Assembly (NCBI GenBank): GCA_903832325.1
Contig: CAILBC010000019.1
Span: 1-64,000, forward strand
Length of the DNA stretch: 64,000 nucleotides
Origin: an uncultured Sphingomonadales bacterium
GTDB lineage: Bacteria; Pseudomonadota; Alphaproteobacteria; Sphingomonadales; Sphingomonadaceae
Direction of reading: 5' to 3'
Position numbers and translations under genes: made by a program. The notes under the pieces are model-generated. The model worked only from the letters and a program-made list of their open reading frames with translations. It did no database searches and was not told where the DNA came from. Below are positions 23,705 through 32,181 of this stretch, one piece after another (within the stretch, counting starts at the first letter, position 1; each line of letters begins with the position of its first letter).

Positions 23705-25236
23705 GCCCCATGCTCCCGCCAGCGCGCCGGCCAGATACCGCTTTTGCCCGGGGCAAGAATGCCGCCGGGATCAAGCGCGTCCTTCACTTTCTGGTTCAGG
23801 TGTCGCAGCGCCCCGCCGTTGAAATCATAAGTGCCGGCAACCAGGTCCATATATTCGATATGGGTGCGGTATTCGCCATAGCCGTGGGCATGGGCATCGG
23901 CGACCAGCGCGCGAAACATCTGATCAACCCGCTGCATCATTGCCGGATTATCGCGATCGAACAGCACCTGGTTGACATTGGTCAGGCTGCGTTCGCCCAT
24001 GGCAAAGCTGGCGTGGTAATCCATGGCGAATTTTTCATAGAGCGCGTGCGTGCGCCGGAACTGGGCCATCGCCAGATCGCCGCGCGGCGGCAGCACCGGG
24101 GAATAGCCGATATGGCCGCCGCGCCCGCCGTGCCAATTGGCATTGGCCAGCGGAAAGCTGACCGGAACCCCGCTGAACGGTGATCCTTCGGGCGGATCGC
24201 CCTGTTTCCAGCGCACCGGTTTCATCGCCAGCACCGGTTTTTTGTCAAACGCACGCGCCAGGATCGCCATAGAGGCCTCGGTCAATTCGGCCGGGCCATA
24301 GAACCGGACCTGGACGCTCCACCAGCCGATATTGAACTGTTTGCGGATCGCGCTGATCACCGCGTCGTTCATCGGCGCGGGATCGCTGGTCCAGTGTTCG
24401 CGCCGGGTCATCACCGCAGCAGACCGCAGCCAGTTGCCCATGGATGGCGCCTGCTGGATGATCCCGGCGCGGCGCAGCGGCGCCAGGGTATCGACCGCCC
24501 AGCCAAGATCATCGGGCTGGTCGAATTCGAAATCGATCCCGGCCACGGTTTCGGGTTCGGGCATCAGCCACAGGCCCAGCTTTGTCACCACGCCGAAATT
24601 CGACTGGCAGAACATCGCGTCCCAGCCCGGGCCAAACCCGCCGCGATAGAGTTGCCAGGTTGGCGATCCGGCCATCGCCCCCATCCCGGTGCGCACCAGC
24701 GCGCCATCGGGCAGCACGACCTCAAGCCCGCAGATACGCGCGGCATGATCGCCATAACTGGTATAGCCCACCCCGCGATCCAGCGCGTTGCCGGCGACCG
24801 ATCCCCAGCTGTTGCCCGGAACCGACAGCCACAGCGGGATCTTGTGCGCCTGAAGATAATCGTAGAGATCGAAAAACCCGACACCCGGTTCAACCAGCAC
24901 AGTGCCGTTTTCGGCATCGACCTCGATCCGCTTCATCCGGCTGAGATCGAGAACCACCGAGCCCTTGACCACCGGCGCGGCCCCGCCATAGCCGAAATTC
25001 TTGCCCCGGCTGATCGGCCAGAGCGGCACGCCATGCCGGTTGGCAATGCGCAGCACTGCCTGCACGTCGTCCACGGTGGCGGGCGCCAGCGCGGCCCCGG
25101 GCCGGTGCCGCGTTTCATCGGGGGCGAAATGGTCGGAATAGGCGATGCGATCTGCATCATCGTCAAACACGTTGTCGGCGCCGATTGCCGCGCGAAATTC
25201 GCGCAGCGCGGCCGCAAGCCTTGCCGGATCGATCAT
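23701..25236 (-). CDS. FAD-linked alkylphenol oxidoreductase (VAO/PCMH family)
   Basis: 511 residues from the ATG at 25236. The FAD-binding domain carries WPISRGKNFGYGGAAP and NALDRGVGYTSYGDH, both typical of vanillyl-alcohol oxidase and p-cresol methylhydroxylase. The C-terminal substrate-cap region has GEYRTHIEYMD, whose Tyr-Arg pair binds the phenolate in this family, and a closing DALDPGGILAPGKSGIWP. With a cytochrome c gene beside it, the product is more likely a dehydrogenase or hydroxylase (4-cresol, eugenol or other 4-alkylphenol type) than an oxidase. No signal peptide is seen, so export, if any, would be with a partner. Confidence 0.88.
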   Translation of the reverse strand: MIDPARLAAALREFRAAIGADNVFDDDADRIAYSDHFAPDETRHRPGAALAPATVDDVQAVLRIANRHGVPLWPISRGKNFGYGGAAPVVKGSVVLDLSRMKRIEVDAENGTVLVEPGVGFFDLYDYLQAHKIPLWLSVPGNSWGSVAGNALDRGVGYTSYGDHAARICGLEVVLPDGALVRTGMGAMAGSPTWQLYRGGFGPGWDAMFCQSNFGVVTKLGLWLMPEPETVAGIDFEFDQPDDLGWAVDTLAPLRRAGIIQQAPSMGNWLRSAAVMTRREHWTSDPAPMNDAVISAIRKQFNIGWWSVQVRFYGPAELTEASMAILARAFDKKPVLAMKPVRWKQGDPPEGSPFSGVPVSFPLANANWHGGRGGHIGYSPVLPPRGDLAMAQFRRTHALYEKFAMDYHASFAMGERSLTNVNQVLFDRDNPAMMQRVDQMFRALVADAHAHGYGEYRTHIEYMDLVAGTYDFNGGALRHLNQKVKDALDPGGILAPGKSGIWPARWREHGA

Positions 25237-26471
25237 GCGCGTGCCCCCTTCACTTCGCGATCCCGCAGGCCCACCACCTGCAGGCCGATCGCAACCGCCA
25301 CAAGCGCAAGCGCAGCGCCGGCGTAATACGGCCAGTCTTGCCCGGCCATGGCATAGATCGCGCCGAACAGCGGCGGCACCGCAATCCGCCCCAGCGCATT
25401 GCTGGCCATCAGCAGGCCATTGACACTGCCCTGCACTTCGCCGCCGATCGATCGCGAAATCAGGGCGCCTGCGCTGGGAAAGGCGATGCTGTGCCCGGCC
25501 ATCAGCGCCGACATCAACACCACCGCCGCCACGGGATTGCGCAGCACCGGTTGCAGCGCCATGGCCAGCACCAGCACGCACAGCCCGCCGACAATCACCC
25601 GCGCTTCACCAAACCGCCGCGTGGCCCGCCCGATCAGCGCGATCTGCACCGCAAACCCGGTGCAGCCGACGGCAATGAACGTCAGCCCGACCGCATGCGT
25701 GGACCAGCCGAAATTGCGCGCGGTCCACAGCCCGAAGACCGCCTCCATCGAGGCGAACGCGCCGATACCGATAAAGGCGATGGCAAACAGCCGTGCCAGC
25801 AGCGCATGGCCGGCGACAAGCCGCATCGCCTCACCCCATTTCGGCAGCGCGCGCGCCGTGCCGGGCGGATGGCTTTCCACCAGCACCAATACGCTCCACA
25901 ACGAGGCCGCCGCCGCCGCGGCGGCAGAAACCAGAATCGGCAGGCGATACCCGGCCAGCCCCGCCTGGGGCGAAGCAAGCAGCCCGCCGATCGCCGGCCC
26001 CACGGCAAAACCCAGATTGAGCGCAGCCCCCAGCAGGCCGATGTTGCGCGCGCGCGCCTCTGGCGGGGTGACATCGGCGATATAGCTTTGGCAGACACCG
26101 ACCGTGCCGCTGAAAAACCCGGTTACCACGCGCACCACCAGCGCCAGCGCCAGATTGGGGACAAAGGCAAAGGCCACATAGCTGAGCGCGGTGGCCGCCG
26201 TCGCACCGATCAGCACCGGCCGCCGCCCCACCCGGTCAGACAGGCGCCCCCACCCGATTTCACCAAAAATCCCGCCGAACGAATAGGCGGCGAACAGCAG
26301 GGTGATCGCAACCGGCCCGGCATGGAGATCACGCCCGTAAAACGGCAGCAGCGGGATGATCAGGCTGAATCCGGCGAAATTGATGAACACGATCACCAGG
26401 ATCAGCGCCAGCCTTGGCTTGGCCAGCCTGGGCGGGGCCAGCCTGGGTGTCGGGCGCGCCTCAGCCGGCAT
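25233..26471 (-). CDS. MFS transporter
   Basis: 412 residues from the ATG at 26471. Twelve hydrophobic segments with the MFS loop 2-3 signature GRLSDRVGRRPVLI, and PPEARARNIGLLGAA in the TetA/drug-carrier style. It overlaps the flavoprotein gene by four bases and the lactonase gene by eleven. It may move aromatic substrates or products across the inner membrane. The TetA-like signature also allows an efflux role. Confidence 0.85.
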   Translation of the reverse strand: MPAEARPTPRLAPPRLAKPRLALILVIVFINFAGFSLIIPLLPFYGRDLHAGPVAITLLFAAYSFGGIFGEIGWGRLSDRVGRRPVLIGATAATALSYVAFAFVPNLALALVVRVVTGFFSGTVGVCQSYIADVTPPEARARNIGLLGAALNLGFAVGPAIGGLLASPQAGLAGYRLPILVSAAAAAAASLWSVLVLVESHPPGTARALPKWGEAMRLVAGHALLARLFAIAFIGIGAFASMEAVFGLWTARNFGWSTHAVGLTFIAVGCTGFAVQIALIGRATRRFGEARVIVGGLCVLVLAMALQPVLRNPVAAVVLMSALMAGHSIAFPSAGALISRSIGGEVQGSVNGLLMASNALGRIAVPPLFGAIYAMAGQDWPYYAGAALALVAVAIGLQVVGLRDREVKGARA

Positions 26472-27330
26472 AGCGCGGCTCTGCAATGCCGCGGGTGCCA
26501 AGCCCGGTGATCACGAACGTGGCGCCGCCGCCATCGCCCGCGCGCCCCAGCAAGGCGGGATCGATCGAGGTGACATAAAGCTCGTCCAGGCCCGGCCCGC
26601 CGAACATCACGCTGGCCGGCAGCGACACGGGCATATCGATCACGCGTTCGATCGTGCCATCGGGGCGAAACGCGACCACTTTGGCGCCTTCGCAGATCGC
26701 CATCCACAGCAACCCGTCGGCATCGACCGTTGCGCCATCGGGAATGCCGCCCAGATCGCGCGTATCGGCAAACAGGCGCCGATTGGTCGCAGCGCCGGTG
26801 GCGATGTCATAATCGTAGGCATGGATGTGACAGGGCAAGCTGTCGGAAAAATAGAGCGTGGCATTGTCGGGCGACCAGCATGGCCCGTTGGCAATGGCGA
26901 TGCCGTGATCAAGTTCGTGCAGCGCATGATCGGCATCCAGCCGGTAAAGCGAGCCATAAGGCTGGCAATCGCGGATGTCCGAATCGCCCGATCCCACCAC
27001 AAACCGCCCGCGCCTGTCGACTTTGCCATCGTTCATCTGTGCGCGCGGGTGGCGGTGCGGCGCAGGCGCCAGCAGATCGAGCGCGCCGCTGTCGAAATCG
27101 AGCGCGAAGATCCCGTCTTTCAGCGCGACAATCGCCCCGCCGCCGGCGCGCAGCGCCATCGAGCCCACCACCTGGCCCACATCCCACGACCGGGTCAGGC
27201 CGGATTGCGGATCGAACCGGTGCACCGCCTTGCCAACGATATCGACGAAATAGAGCGCCTGTTCGGCCACATCCCAGACCGGCCCTTCGCCGACCAGACA
27301 ATGCCGGGTCTCGACACGTGTGATCTTCAT
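26461..27330 (-). CDS. SMP-30/gluconolactonase-family lactonase
   Basis: 289 residues from the ATG at 27330. Six-bladed beta-propeller with the metal-site signature residues: Glu in VGEGPVWD, Asn in QMNDGKVD, Asn in IANGPCWSPD and Asp in GGIPDGATVDADG. The family hydrolyses lactones with a divalent metal. It is the first gene of the five-gene operon, divergent from a TetR-type regulator. Whether it acts on a sugar or an aromatic-derived lactone cannot be told. Confidence 0.88.
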   Translation of the reverse strand: MKITRVETRHCLVGEGPVWDVAEQALYFVDIVGKAVHRFDPQSGLTRSWDVGQVVGSMALRAGGGAIVALKDGIFALDFDSGALDLLAPAPHRHPRAQMNDGKVDRRGRFVVGSGDSDIRDCQPYGSLYRLDADHALHELDHGIAIANGPCWSPDNATLYFSDSLPCHIHAYDYDIATGAATNRRLFADTRDLGGIPDGATVDADGLLWMAICEGAKVVAFRPDGTIERVIDMPVSLPASVMFGGPGLDELYVTSIDPALLGRAGDGGGATFVITGLGTRGIAEPRYAG

Positions 27331-27354
27331 GCGCCATCCTCTGCTGCGCGCGGC

Positions 27355-27402
27355 TTGCAACCGCTTCCTTAGCAGTGATAAGGAGCGCGCGACCGGTGTC
27401 AA
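27355..27402. promoter_or_regulatory. Divergent promoters with a palindromic operator candidate
   Basis: Plus strand: TTGCAA, 17-bp spacer, ATAAGG (27355-27383), directing the TetR gene. Minus strand: TTGACA (27402-27397), 16-bp spacer, TATCAC, directing the lactonase operon. Both -10 regions overlap the inverted repeat CCTTA-N7-TAAGG at 27367-27383, a plausible TetR operator repressing both directions. An AAGGAG site for the regulator follows at 27401. Confidence 0.45.
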
Positions 27403-27412
27403 GGAGCAAACC

Positions 27413-27991
27413 ATGAGCGAATTGCCGCGCCCTTCTGCCGTGCCGCTTGATCAGGCGCGAATCGTGCGCGCCGCATGGGATCTGGTCGAGGCGCAGGGCG
27501 TGGCGGCGCTATCCACGCGCACGCTGGCGGCGGCGCTCGCGGTGAAGGGCCCTGCGCTTTATTGGCATGTGCGCAGCAAGCAGGATCTGCTCAGCCTGAT
27601 GCTGGAACACGTGCTGGTGGACAGCATTGCCGCCCCCCCGCCGGGGCTGACCTGGACCGACTGGCTGCGCTTTGTCGGGCAACGCCAGCGTCAGGCGCTG
27701 CTGGCACATCGCGACAGCGGGCTGATCGCATCAACCGCCCCGCCGACCGAACGCCTGAAAACCGAAGTCTTTCCGCAAATCACCGCACCGCTGCGTGCCG
27801 CCGGCCTGTCCGACCAAAATGCCAGCATCGCCGCCGGCGCGCTGGCCAGTTTTGTCCTGGGCTGGACGGTTTACGAACAGCGCCCCGAAACCCGCGAATT
27901 CATGCGCGCGTTCCACGATCCGGATACGGGGTTCGATTATGCGCTCGATGCGCTGGTGCGCGGGATCGAGGCCAGGGAAAGCGGGGTCTAA
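27413..27991 (+). CDS. TetR-family regulator (TetR_C type)
   Basis: 192 residues; start fixed by AAGGAG six bases upstream of the ATG. The N-terminal helix-turn-helix is visible in LSTRTLAAALAVKGPALYWHVRSK, the form found in regulators with the tetracycline-repressor-type C-terminal domain. The C-terminal ligand domain includes GALASFVLGWTVYEQ. It probably represses the divergent lactonase/MFS/flavoprotein operon, perhaps sensing an aromatic ligand. Confidence 0.9.
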   Translation: MSELPRPSAVPLDQARIVRAAWDLVEAQGVAALSTRTLAAALAVKGPALYWHVRSKQDLLSLMLEHVLVDSIAAPPPGLTWTDWLRFVGQRQRQALLAHRDSGLIASTAPPTERLKTEVFPQITAPLRAAGLSDQNASIAAGALASFVLGWTVYEQRPETREFMRAFHDPDTGFDYALDALVRGIEARESGV

Positions 27992-28461
27992 CCCAGATCT
28001 TCCAGCGGCACGCCGGGCAATTGCTTGGCAGTGCGGATGGTCAGCGAGGTTTTGACGCTGGCCACGTTGGGCGCCGGGGTCAGTTTGCTGGTCAGGAATT
28101 CCTGAAAGCTTTGCAGATCGCGCGAAACGATCTTGATGATGAAATCGATCTCGCCATTCAGCATGTGGCATTCGCGCACTTCGGGCAGGCCGCGCATGTG
28201 ATCTTCAAACTGGCGCAGCGCCTCTTCGGCCTGGCTTTTCAGGCTGACGAGCGCAAACACGGTGATTGCAAAGCCCAGTTTCGAGGCATCGAGTTCGGCG
28301 TGATAGCCGCGAATCACTCCGGCATCTTCAAGCGCACGCACCCGGCGCAGGCACGGTGGCGCAGTCAGCCCCACCCGCTGGGCCAGTTCGACATTGGTGA
28401 CCCGGCCTTCGTCCTGCAGTTCGGCAAGCAGCTGCCGGTCAATTGCATCCAGTGTCGCCAT
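27988..28461 (-). CDS. Lrp/AsnC-family regulator
   Basis: 157 residues from the ATG at 28461. The winged helix is ATLDAIDRQLLAELQDEGRV then LAQRVGLTAPPCLRRV. The C-terminal RAM (ligand-binding) domain includes VRECHMLNGEIDFIIKIV. It is cytoplasmic and usually responds to an amino acid. Its stop codon overlaps the convergent TetR gene end. Confidence 0.93.
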   Translation of the reverse strand: MATLDAIDRQLLAELQDEGRVTNVELAQRVGLTAPPCLRRVRALEDAGVIRGYHAELDASKLGFAITVFALVSLKSQAEEALRQFEDHMRGLPEVRECHMLNGEIDFIIKIVSRDLQSFQEFLTSKLTPAPNVASVKTSLTIRTAKQLPGVPLEDLG

Positions 28462-29002
28462 GGTCCTCGTTGCCACCAGGTCAGCTTTTTGAAAACATGC
28501 GCGCAGGATCGAAGGGGCCAGCCGCACCCGGTTTGCACGGCCAGGCTGGCAAGATTCGTAATCCAGACGCCGTCTCTCTATAATTTTATTTTCCGTTTCC
28601 GCAATGGTCCCGCGTTCCGGCGCAATCCTGATCCTGCGATCCGCATGGTGGCGCCGGGCGTCTACGTTTTGTTAGGGTTAACCCTGCACAGGGAACAACC
28701 CGATGACAACACAGCGTAAACGGGGCGCAACCGGATCGCGGCCTGTGGGGCAATGGACGCACAAACTGATACCTGGCCAATGCGCGGCCGATACGCAGAT
28801 CGAACCGTTTCGGGACGACCCGGAACAAGACAGGTGACAGGACGGGGCACCCTGTGACAGGTCGCAATCTGGCATGCTCCGCCCGGGGCAGGCCGGCCTG
28901 TCCGATACCGTCGGGCAGGGCGGCGCGGGTTCGGCAGAGCAAGCCGGATCGCGTTGGAATGGATAGATTTTTGGCCCTGAATTGCAGCAAGGCGGAGCAT
29001 GA
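28462..29002. other. Long intergenic region
   Basis: No convincing gene in 541 bp. It holds an A/T-rich block (CTCTATAATTTTATTTTCC, 28575-28595), a perfect 12-bp palindrome AGGGTTAACCCT at 28674-28685, and repeated CCTGTGACAGG-like pieces around 28830-28862. A 44-codon frame at 28703-28837 has only a weak ribosome-binding site. The palindrome may be a regulator site for the kinase-like gene at 29003. Confidence 0.4.
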
Positions 29003-30838
29003 ATGATCGTTGATGACCGCCTTGACACCGTTCTGCGCACGCAGACGGCTGGCCGGGCGGGCCTCAACACGCAGTTGCGCCAGCTGGTGGACCTTCTCGG
29101 GCGCATTCCCGATGCGCAATGGGGCCCGCGTGCCGCGCCCGCGCTCGAACGGCTGGACCAGTTGCACGGCGCGCTGGGTGATCGCGCGGCGGCCGTGCTG
29201 ATCGGGCTGTGCACGCTGCGATCCCCCCGGCTGGTCGGGCACCTGGCACGCAGCGGGCCGCGCACTGCGCTGGCGGCAATCGGCCAGGCCCGGCTGAGCG
29301 AGGCCGAATGGCTGGCGCTGATCCCCACCCTGCCGATTCACGCACGCGGCGCGCTGCGCCACCGCCGCGATCTGGGCCCGGCCGTGACCGTGCTGCTTGA
29401 CCGGCTGGGCATCGACGATTTCGCGCTGCCCGCACCGCAGGAAAGTGCGGCGCAAACAGACGAATCGCCAGCCCCTGCCCCTGCCCCTGCCCCTGCCCCC
29501 GCTCCTGCTCCTGCCCCCGGCGGCGTGCTGGTGTCGCTGCCGATAGAGCCCGCCCGTCGCGGCGATTCCGCCGAACGAGAAGCGAATGGCCCGCGCGAAG
29601 GCATCGGCGCAATCGTGCGCCGGATCGAGGCGTTTCGCCGCAACCGCGCCGGCTATGATCCGGCCCTGGCCGGCCAGACCCGCCTGCCCTTTGCCGAAGA
29701 GGCCGGCAGCGAGCCGCAGGCGACGCGGCTTGACCTGCTGATCGATGCAGCGGGCATGATCACCGCGGCCGAAGGCGCCGATCCGGCGATGCTGGTCGGC
29801 CATCACCCGTTTGTTGCGCATACGCAGGCGGCAACGGCCTCGGTCGATGGCGCCACGCTGGCGGCGTTTCGCGCGCGGCGGCCGATCACCGCGGGCAGCC
29901 TGTGGCTGGATGGCGCGGCGCGCATTTCCGGAACCTGGCGGATCGATGCGGTGCCGCTGTTTGGCGCCGAAGGCGGCCACTATGCCGGCTATTGCGCGCG
30001 GCTGCGTCGCCCGCCTGCCGATGATGCCGCCGCGGCGGAGGCCGGGCGAGAGGCGCGGCGCGGCCCCGAAACACTGCACCAGCTGCTGCACGAACTGCGC
30101 ACGCCGATCAACGCGATCCAGGGCTTTGCCGAATTGATCCAGCAGCAGCTGCTGGGCCCGACGCCACACCATTACCGCAGCCTGGCCGCCTCGATTGCGG
30201 CCGATGCAGCGCGCATGCTGGCCGGGTTTGAAGATGTGGAGCGGCTGATCCGGCTGGAAACCGGCCGGATCGATGCGCCCAACCCTGTTTCAACCCGTCC
30301 CGACCTGGCGCCCGATGACACGGGCGCGGCACCAACCGATCTTGCCGCGATCGTCACGCGGGTGGTGGCGCAGCTTGATCCGCTGATCACGCAGCGCGAA
30401 ATCCGGCTGGCCAAAGTGTTGCGCGCCCAGGTGCTGCCGGTCGCCATGCCCGAGGCAGAGGCGGAACGCACCGTGTGGCGGCTGCTGTCCACGCTGATCG
30501 GGGCGGCAGCGCCCGGCGAACGGATGTCGCTGGTGCTGGACAATACGGCATCGGACATGGCGAAGCCCTGTTCCGTTGCGCGCCTGTCGGTCACTTTGCC
30601 CGCCGCCCTGGCGCAGCGCGATGACCAGGCGCTGTTTGCCCCCGAAATCGCCCGCGCCAGCGCCGCGCCGGGCGCGGGGATGCTGGGCACCGGGTTTGCG
30701 CTGCGGCTTGCGGTGGCCGAAATCCGCGCTGCGGGCGGGCGACTGGAACGGCCGGATGGCAATCATCGGTCCGTTCTTGACCTGACCTTGCCATTGTTGA
30801 CACCACAGGCGCTTGACCGCAACGCCGTGGCTTCCTAG
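29003..30838 (+). CDS. Histidine-kinase-like protein with degenerate ATPase domain
   Basis: 611 residues, no membrane segment. The N-terminal helical region (1-150) is followed by an (Ala-Pro) repeat linker near residue 155 and a PAS-like region. The dimerisation domain has the phospho-acceptor His in HQLLHELRTPINAIQGFAEL. The catalytic domain is poor: the N box reads RLLSTLIGAAAPGE with no Asn, a G1 DxGxG motif is not found, and only a weak G2-like AGMLGTGFALRLA remains. It may be a phosphotransfer or scaffold protein rather than an active kinase. It is followed by a deacetylase gene. Confidence 0.75.
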   Translation: MIVDDRLDTVLRTQTAGRAGLNTQLRQLVDLLGRIPDAQWGPRAAPALERLDQLHGALGDRAAAVLIGLCTLRSPRLVGHLARSGPRTALAAIGQARLSEAEWLALIPTLPIHARGALRHRRDLGPAVTVLLDRLGIDDFALPAPQESAAQTDESPAPAPAPAPAPAPAPAPGGVLVSLPIEPARRGDSAEREANGPREGIGAIVRRIEAFRRNRAGYDPALAGQTRLPFAEEAGSEPQATRLDLLIDAAGMITAAEGADPAMLVGHHPFVAHTQAATASVDGATLAAFRARRPITAGSLWLDGAARISGTWRIDAVPLFGAEGGHYAGYCARLRRPPADDAAAAEAGREARRGPETLHQLLHELRTPINAIQGFAELIQQQLLGPTPHHYRSLAASIAADAARMLAGFEDVERLIRLETGRIDAPNPVSTRPDLAPDDTGAAPTDLAAIVTRVVAQLDPLITQREIRLAKVLRAQVLPVAMPEAEAERTVWRLLSTLIGAAAPGERMSLVLDNTASDMAKPCSVARLSVTLPAALAQRDDQALFAPEIARASAAPGAGMLGTGFALRLAVAEIRAAGGRLERPDGNHRSVLDLTLPLLTPQALDRNAVAS

Positions 30839-30881
30839 CCCATGATACTGGCTGGCACAGGTCGGCACACAGGGGATCGAA

Positions 30882-31910
30882 TTGGCTGAAACAGGCCATC
30901 TGCCGGACATTCGCCGCAGTCCGGGTCAGGGTGACTTCGTGCAGTTTGCCACGGGCTTTGGCCCGCGCTTTGTCGTAACTGTTGATACCGAAGAGGAATT
31001 CGACTGGACAAAGCCGTTCGATCGCTATGGCCACGGGCTGAAACATGTGCCGTGGATCGGCCGGTTTCAGGAATTTTGCGAAAACTGCGGCGTGGCGCCG
31101 ATCTATCTGCTGGATTACCCGGTGGCCTGCGATCCGCGGGTGATCGATACGCTGGGTGCGGCGGTGGCGGCAGGGCGCGCGGAAATCGGGGTGCAGCTGC
31201 ATCCCTGGGTAAGCCCGCCGCACGATGAGGATCTGAACGTCCACAACAGCTATGCCGGCAATCTGCCCCCGGCGCTGGAACGCGCCAAGTTCGACAGTTT
31301 GCGCCGCACGATCGAGCAGGCCTTTGGCCGCGCGCCGCTGATCTATCGCGCCGGCCGTTATGGCGTGGGGCCGCAGACCGCGCGGATTCTGGCCGATGGC
31401 GGCATTCTGGTCGATACATCGGTGCGCGCGCAATTCGATTATACCGATCAGGGCGGGCCCGGTTTTCGCGACGCACCGGTGCTGCCCTGGTGGATCGAAC
31501 AGCCCGGCCCGGAAAACCCCGCCGGTCTGATGGAATTGCCGCTGACCGCGGTCTACTGCGGGGTACTGCGGCGCCATGGATCGCTGATCTATCACGCGCT
31601 GGCACGCACCCCGCGGCTGCGCGGTGTTCTGGCGCGGCTGGGCCTGCTGGAGCGGGTGCCGCTGACCCCGGAAGGGGTGGACGCGCGCGCGGCGCTGCGC
31701 GGGATCGATGCGGCGATAAACGATGGCCTGCCGGTGCTGGTGTTTTCGTTTCACAGCCCGTCGCTGCTGCCCGGGCACACCCCCTATGTGCGCGATGGCG
31801 ATGCGCTGGACCGGATGTATGATTGGTGGCGCATCATTTTTGCCCATCTGCACCAGCGCGGCGTCACCCCGGCCAGCCTGGCCGACATCACCGCCGCCGC
31901 GCGCCCCTGA
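30882..31910 (+). CDS. Cytoplasmic polysaccharide deacetylase-like protein
   Basis: 342 residues from a TTG at 30882, preceded by AGGGGA. NodB-like fold with VVTVDTEEEFDW near the start, VQLHPWVSP as the metal His motif, and FSFHSPSLLPGHTPY near the end. It belongs to the branch often found beside surface-polysaccharide or kinase genes. It has no signal peptide. It starts 43 bp after the kinase-like gene and may share its transcript. Confidence 0.8.
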   Translation: MAETGHLPDIRRSPGQGDFVQFATGFGPRFVVTVDTEEEFDWTKPFDRYGHGLKHVPWIGRFQEFCENCGVAPIYLLDYPVACDPRVIDTLGAAVAAGRAEIGVQLHPWVSPPHDEDLNVHNSYAGNLPPALERAKFDSLRRTIEQAFGRAPLIYRAGRYGVGPQTARILADGGILVDTSVRAQFDYTDQGGPGFRDAPVLPWWIEQPGPENPAGLMELPLTAVYCGVLRRHGSLIYHALARTPRLRGVLARLGLLERVPLTPEGVDARAALRGIDAAINDGLPVLVFSFHSPSLLPGHTPYVRDGDALDRMYDWWRIIFAHLHQRGVTPASLADITAAARP

Positions 31911-31979
31911 TCGGGCACAGCAAGGCACGCGCCACCGGCTTGCCAACTTTCGCGCGGGGCCTTACCTGCGTGCGGGCGT

Positions 31980-32055
31980 GGGCCTGTAGCTCAGCGGTTA
32001 GAGCTGGCCGCTCATAACGGCTAGGTCGCGGGTTCAAATCCTGCCGGGCCCACCA
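31980..32055 (+). tRNA. tRNA-Ile2 (CAT, lysidine type)
   Basis: 76 nt with an encoded CCA. Acceptor GGGCCTG pairs with CGGGCCC (one G-T pair). The anticodon CAT is at 32013-32015 in the loop CTCATAA. The overall sequence is like bacterial tRNA-Ile2, whose C34 is changed to lysidine to read AUA, and unlike the elongator or initiator tRNA-Met of alphaproteobacteria. Assignment to Ile2 rather than Met is inference. Confidence 0.88.
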
Positions 32056-32097
32056 CGGCCATCCGCGCAAAGTCCGACACGGGGCCGAATTCCCGCC

Positions 32098-32110
32098 TTG
32101 ATATTATCAA
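32098..32110. promoter_or_regulatory. Perfect palindrome upstream of metY
   Basis: TTGATATTATCAA is a perfect 13-bp inverted repeat 72 bp before the metY ATG, in an A/T-rich patch (CAACCAAATAAGTAGACAAAGG) that stands out from the GC-rich surroundings. It could be an operator or part of the promoter. I did not find a SAM-II or other SAM riboswitch fold here. Confidence 0.35.
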
Positions 32111-32181
32111 CCAAATAAGTAGACAAAGGACCGCGGCGGATCAGCCAGACGGGTCCGGCCAGCAGAGGATTTGCCACCACC

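Noticed and set aside
28703-28837. 44-codon frame in the 28.5-29.0 kb gap
   Set aside because: Weak ribosome-binding site, no signal, domain or coupling; not better than chance.
32056-32181. Possible SAM-II riboswitch before metY
   Set aside because: I could not draw the conserved pseudoknot or find the consensus loop; only a palindrome is supported.
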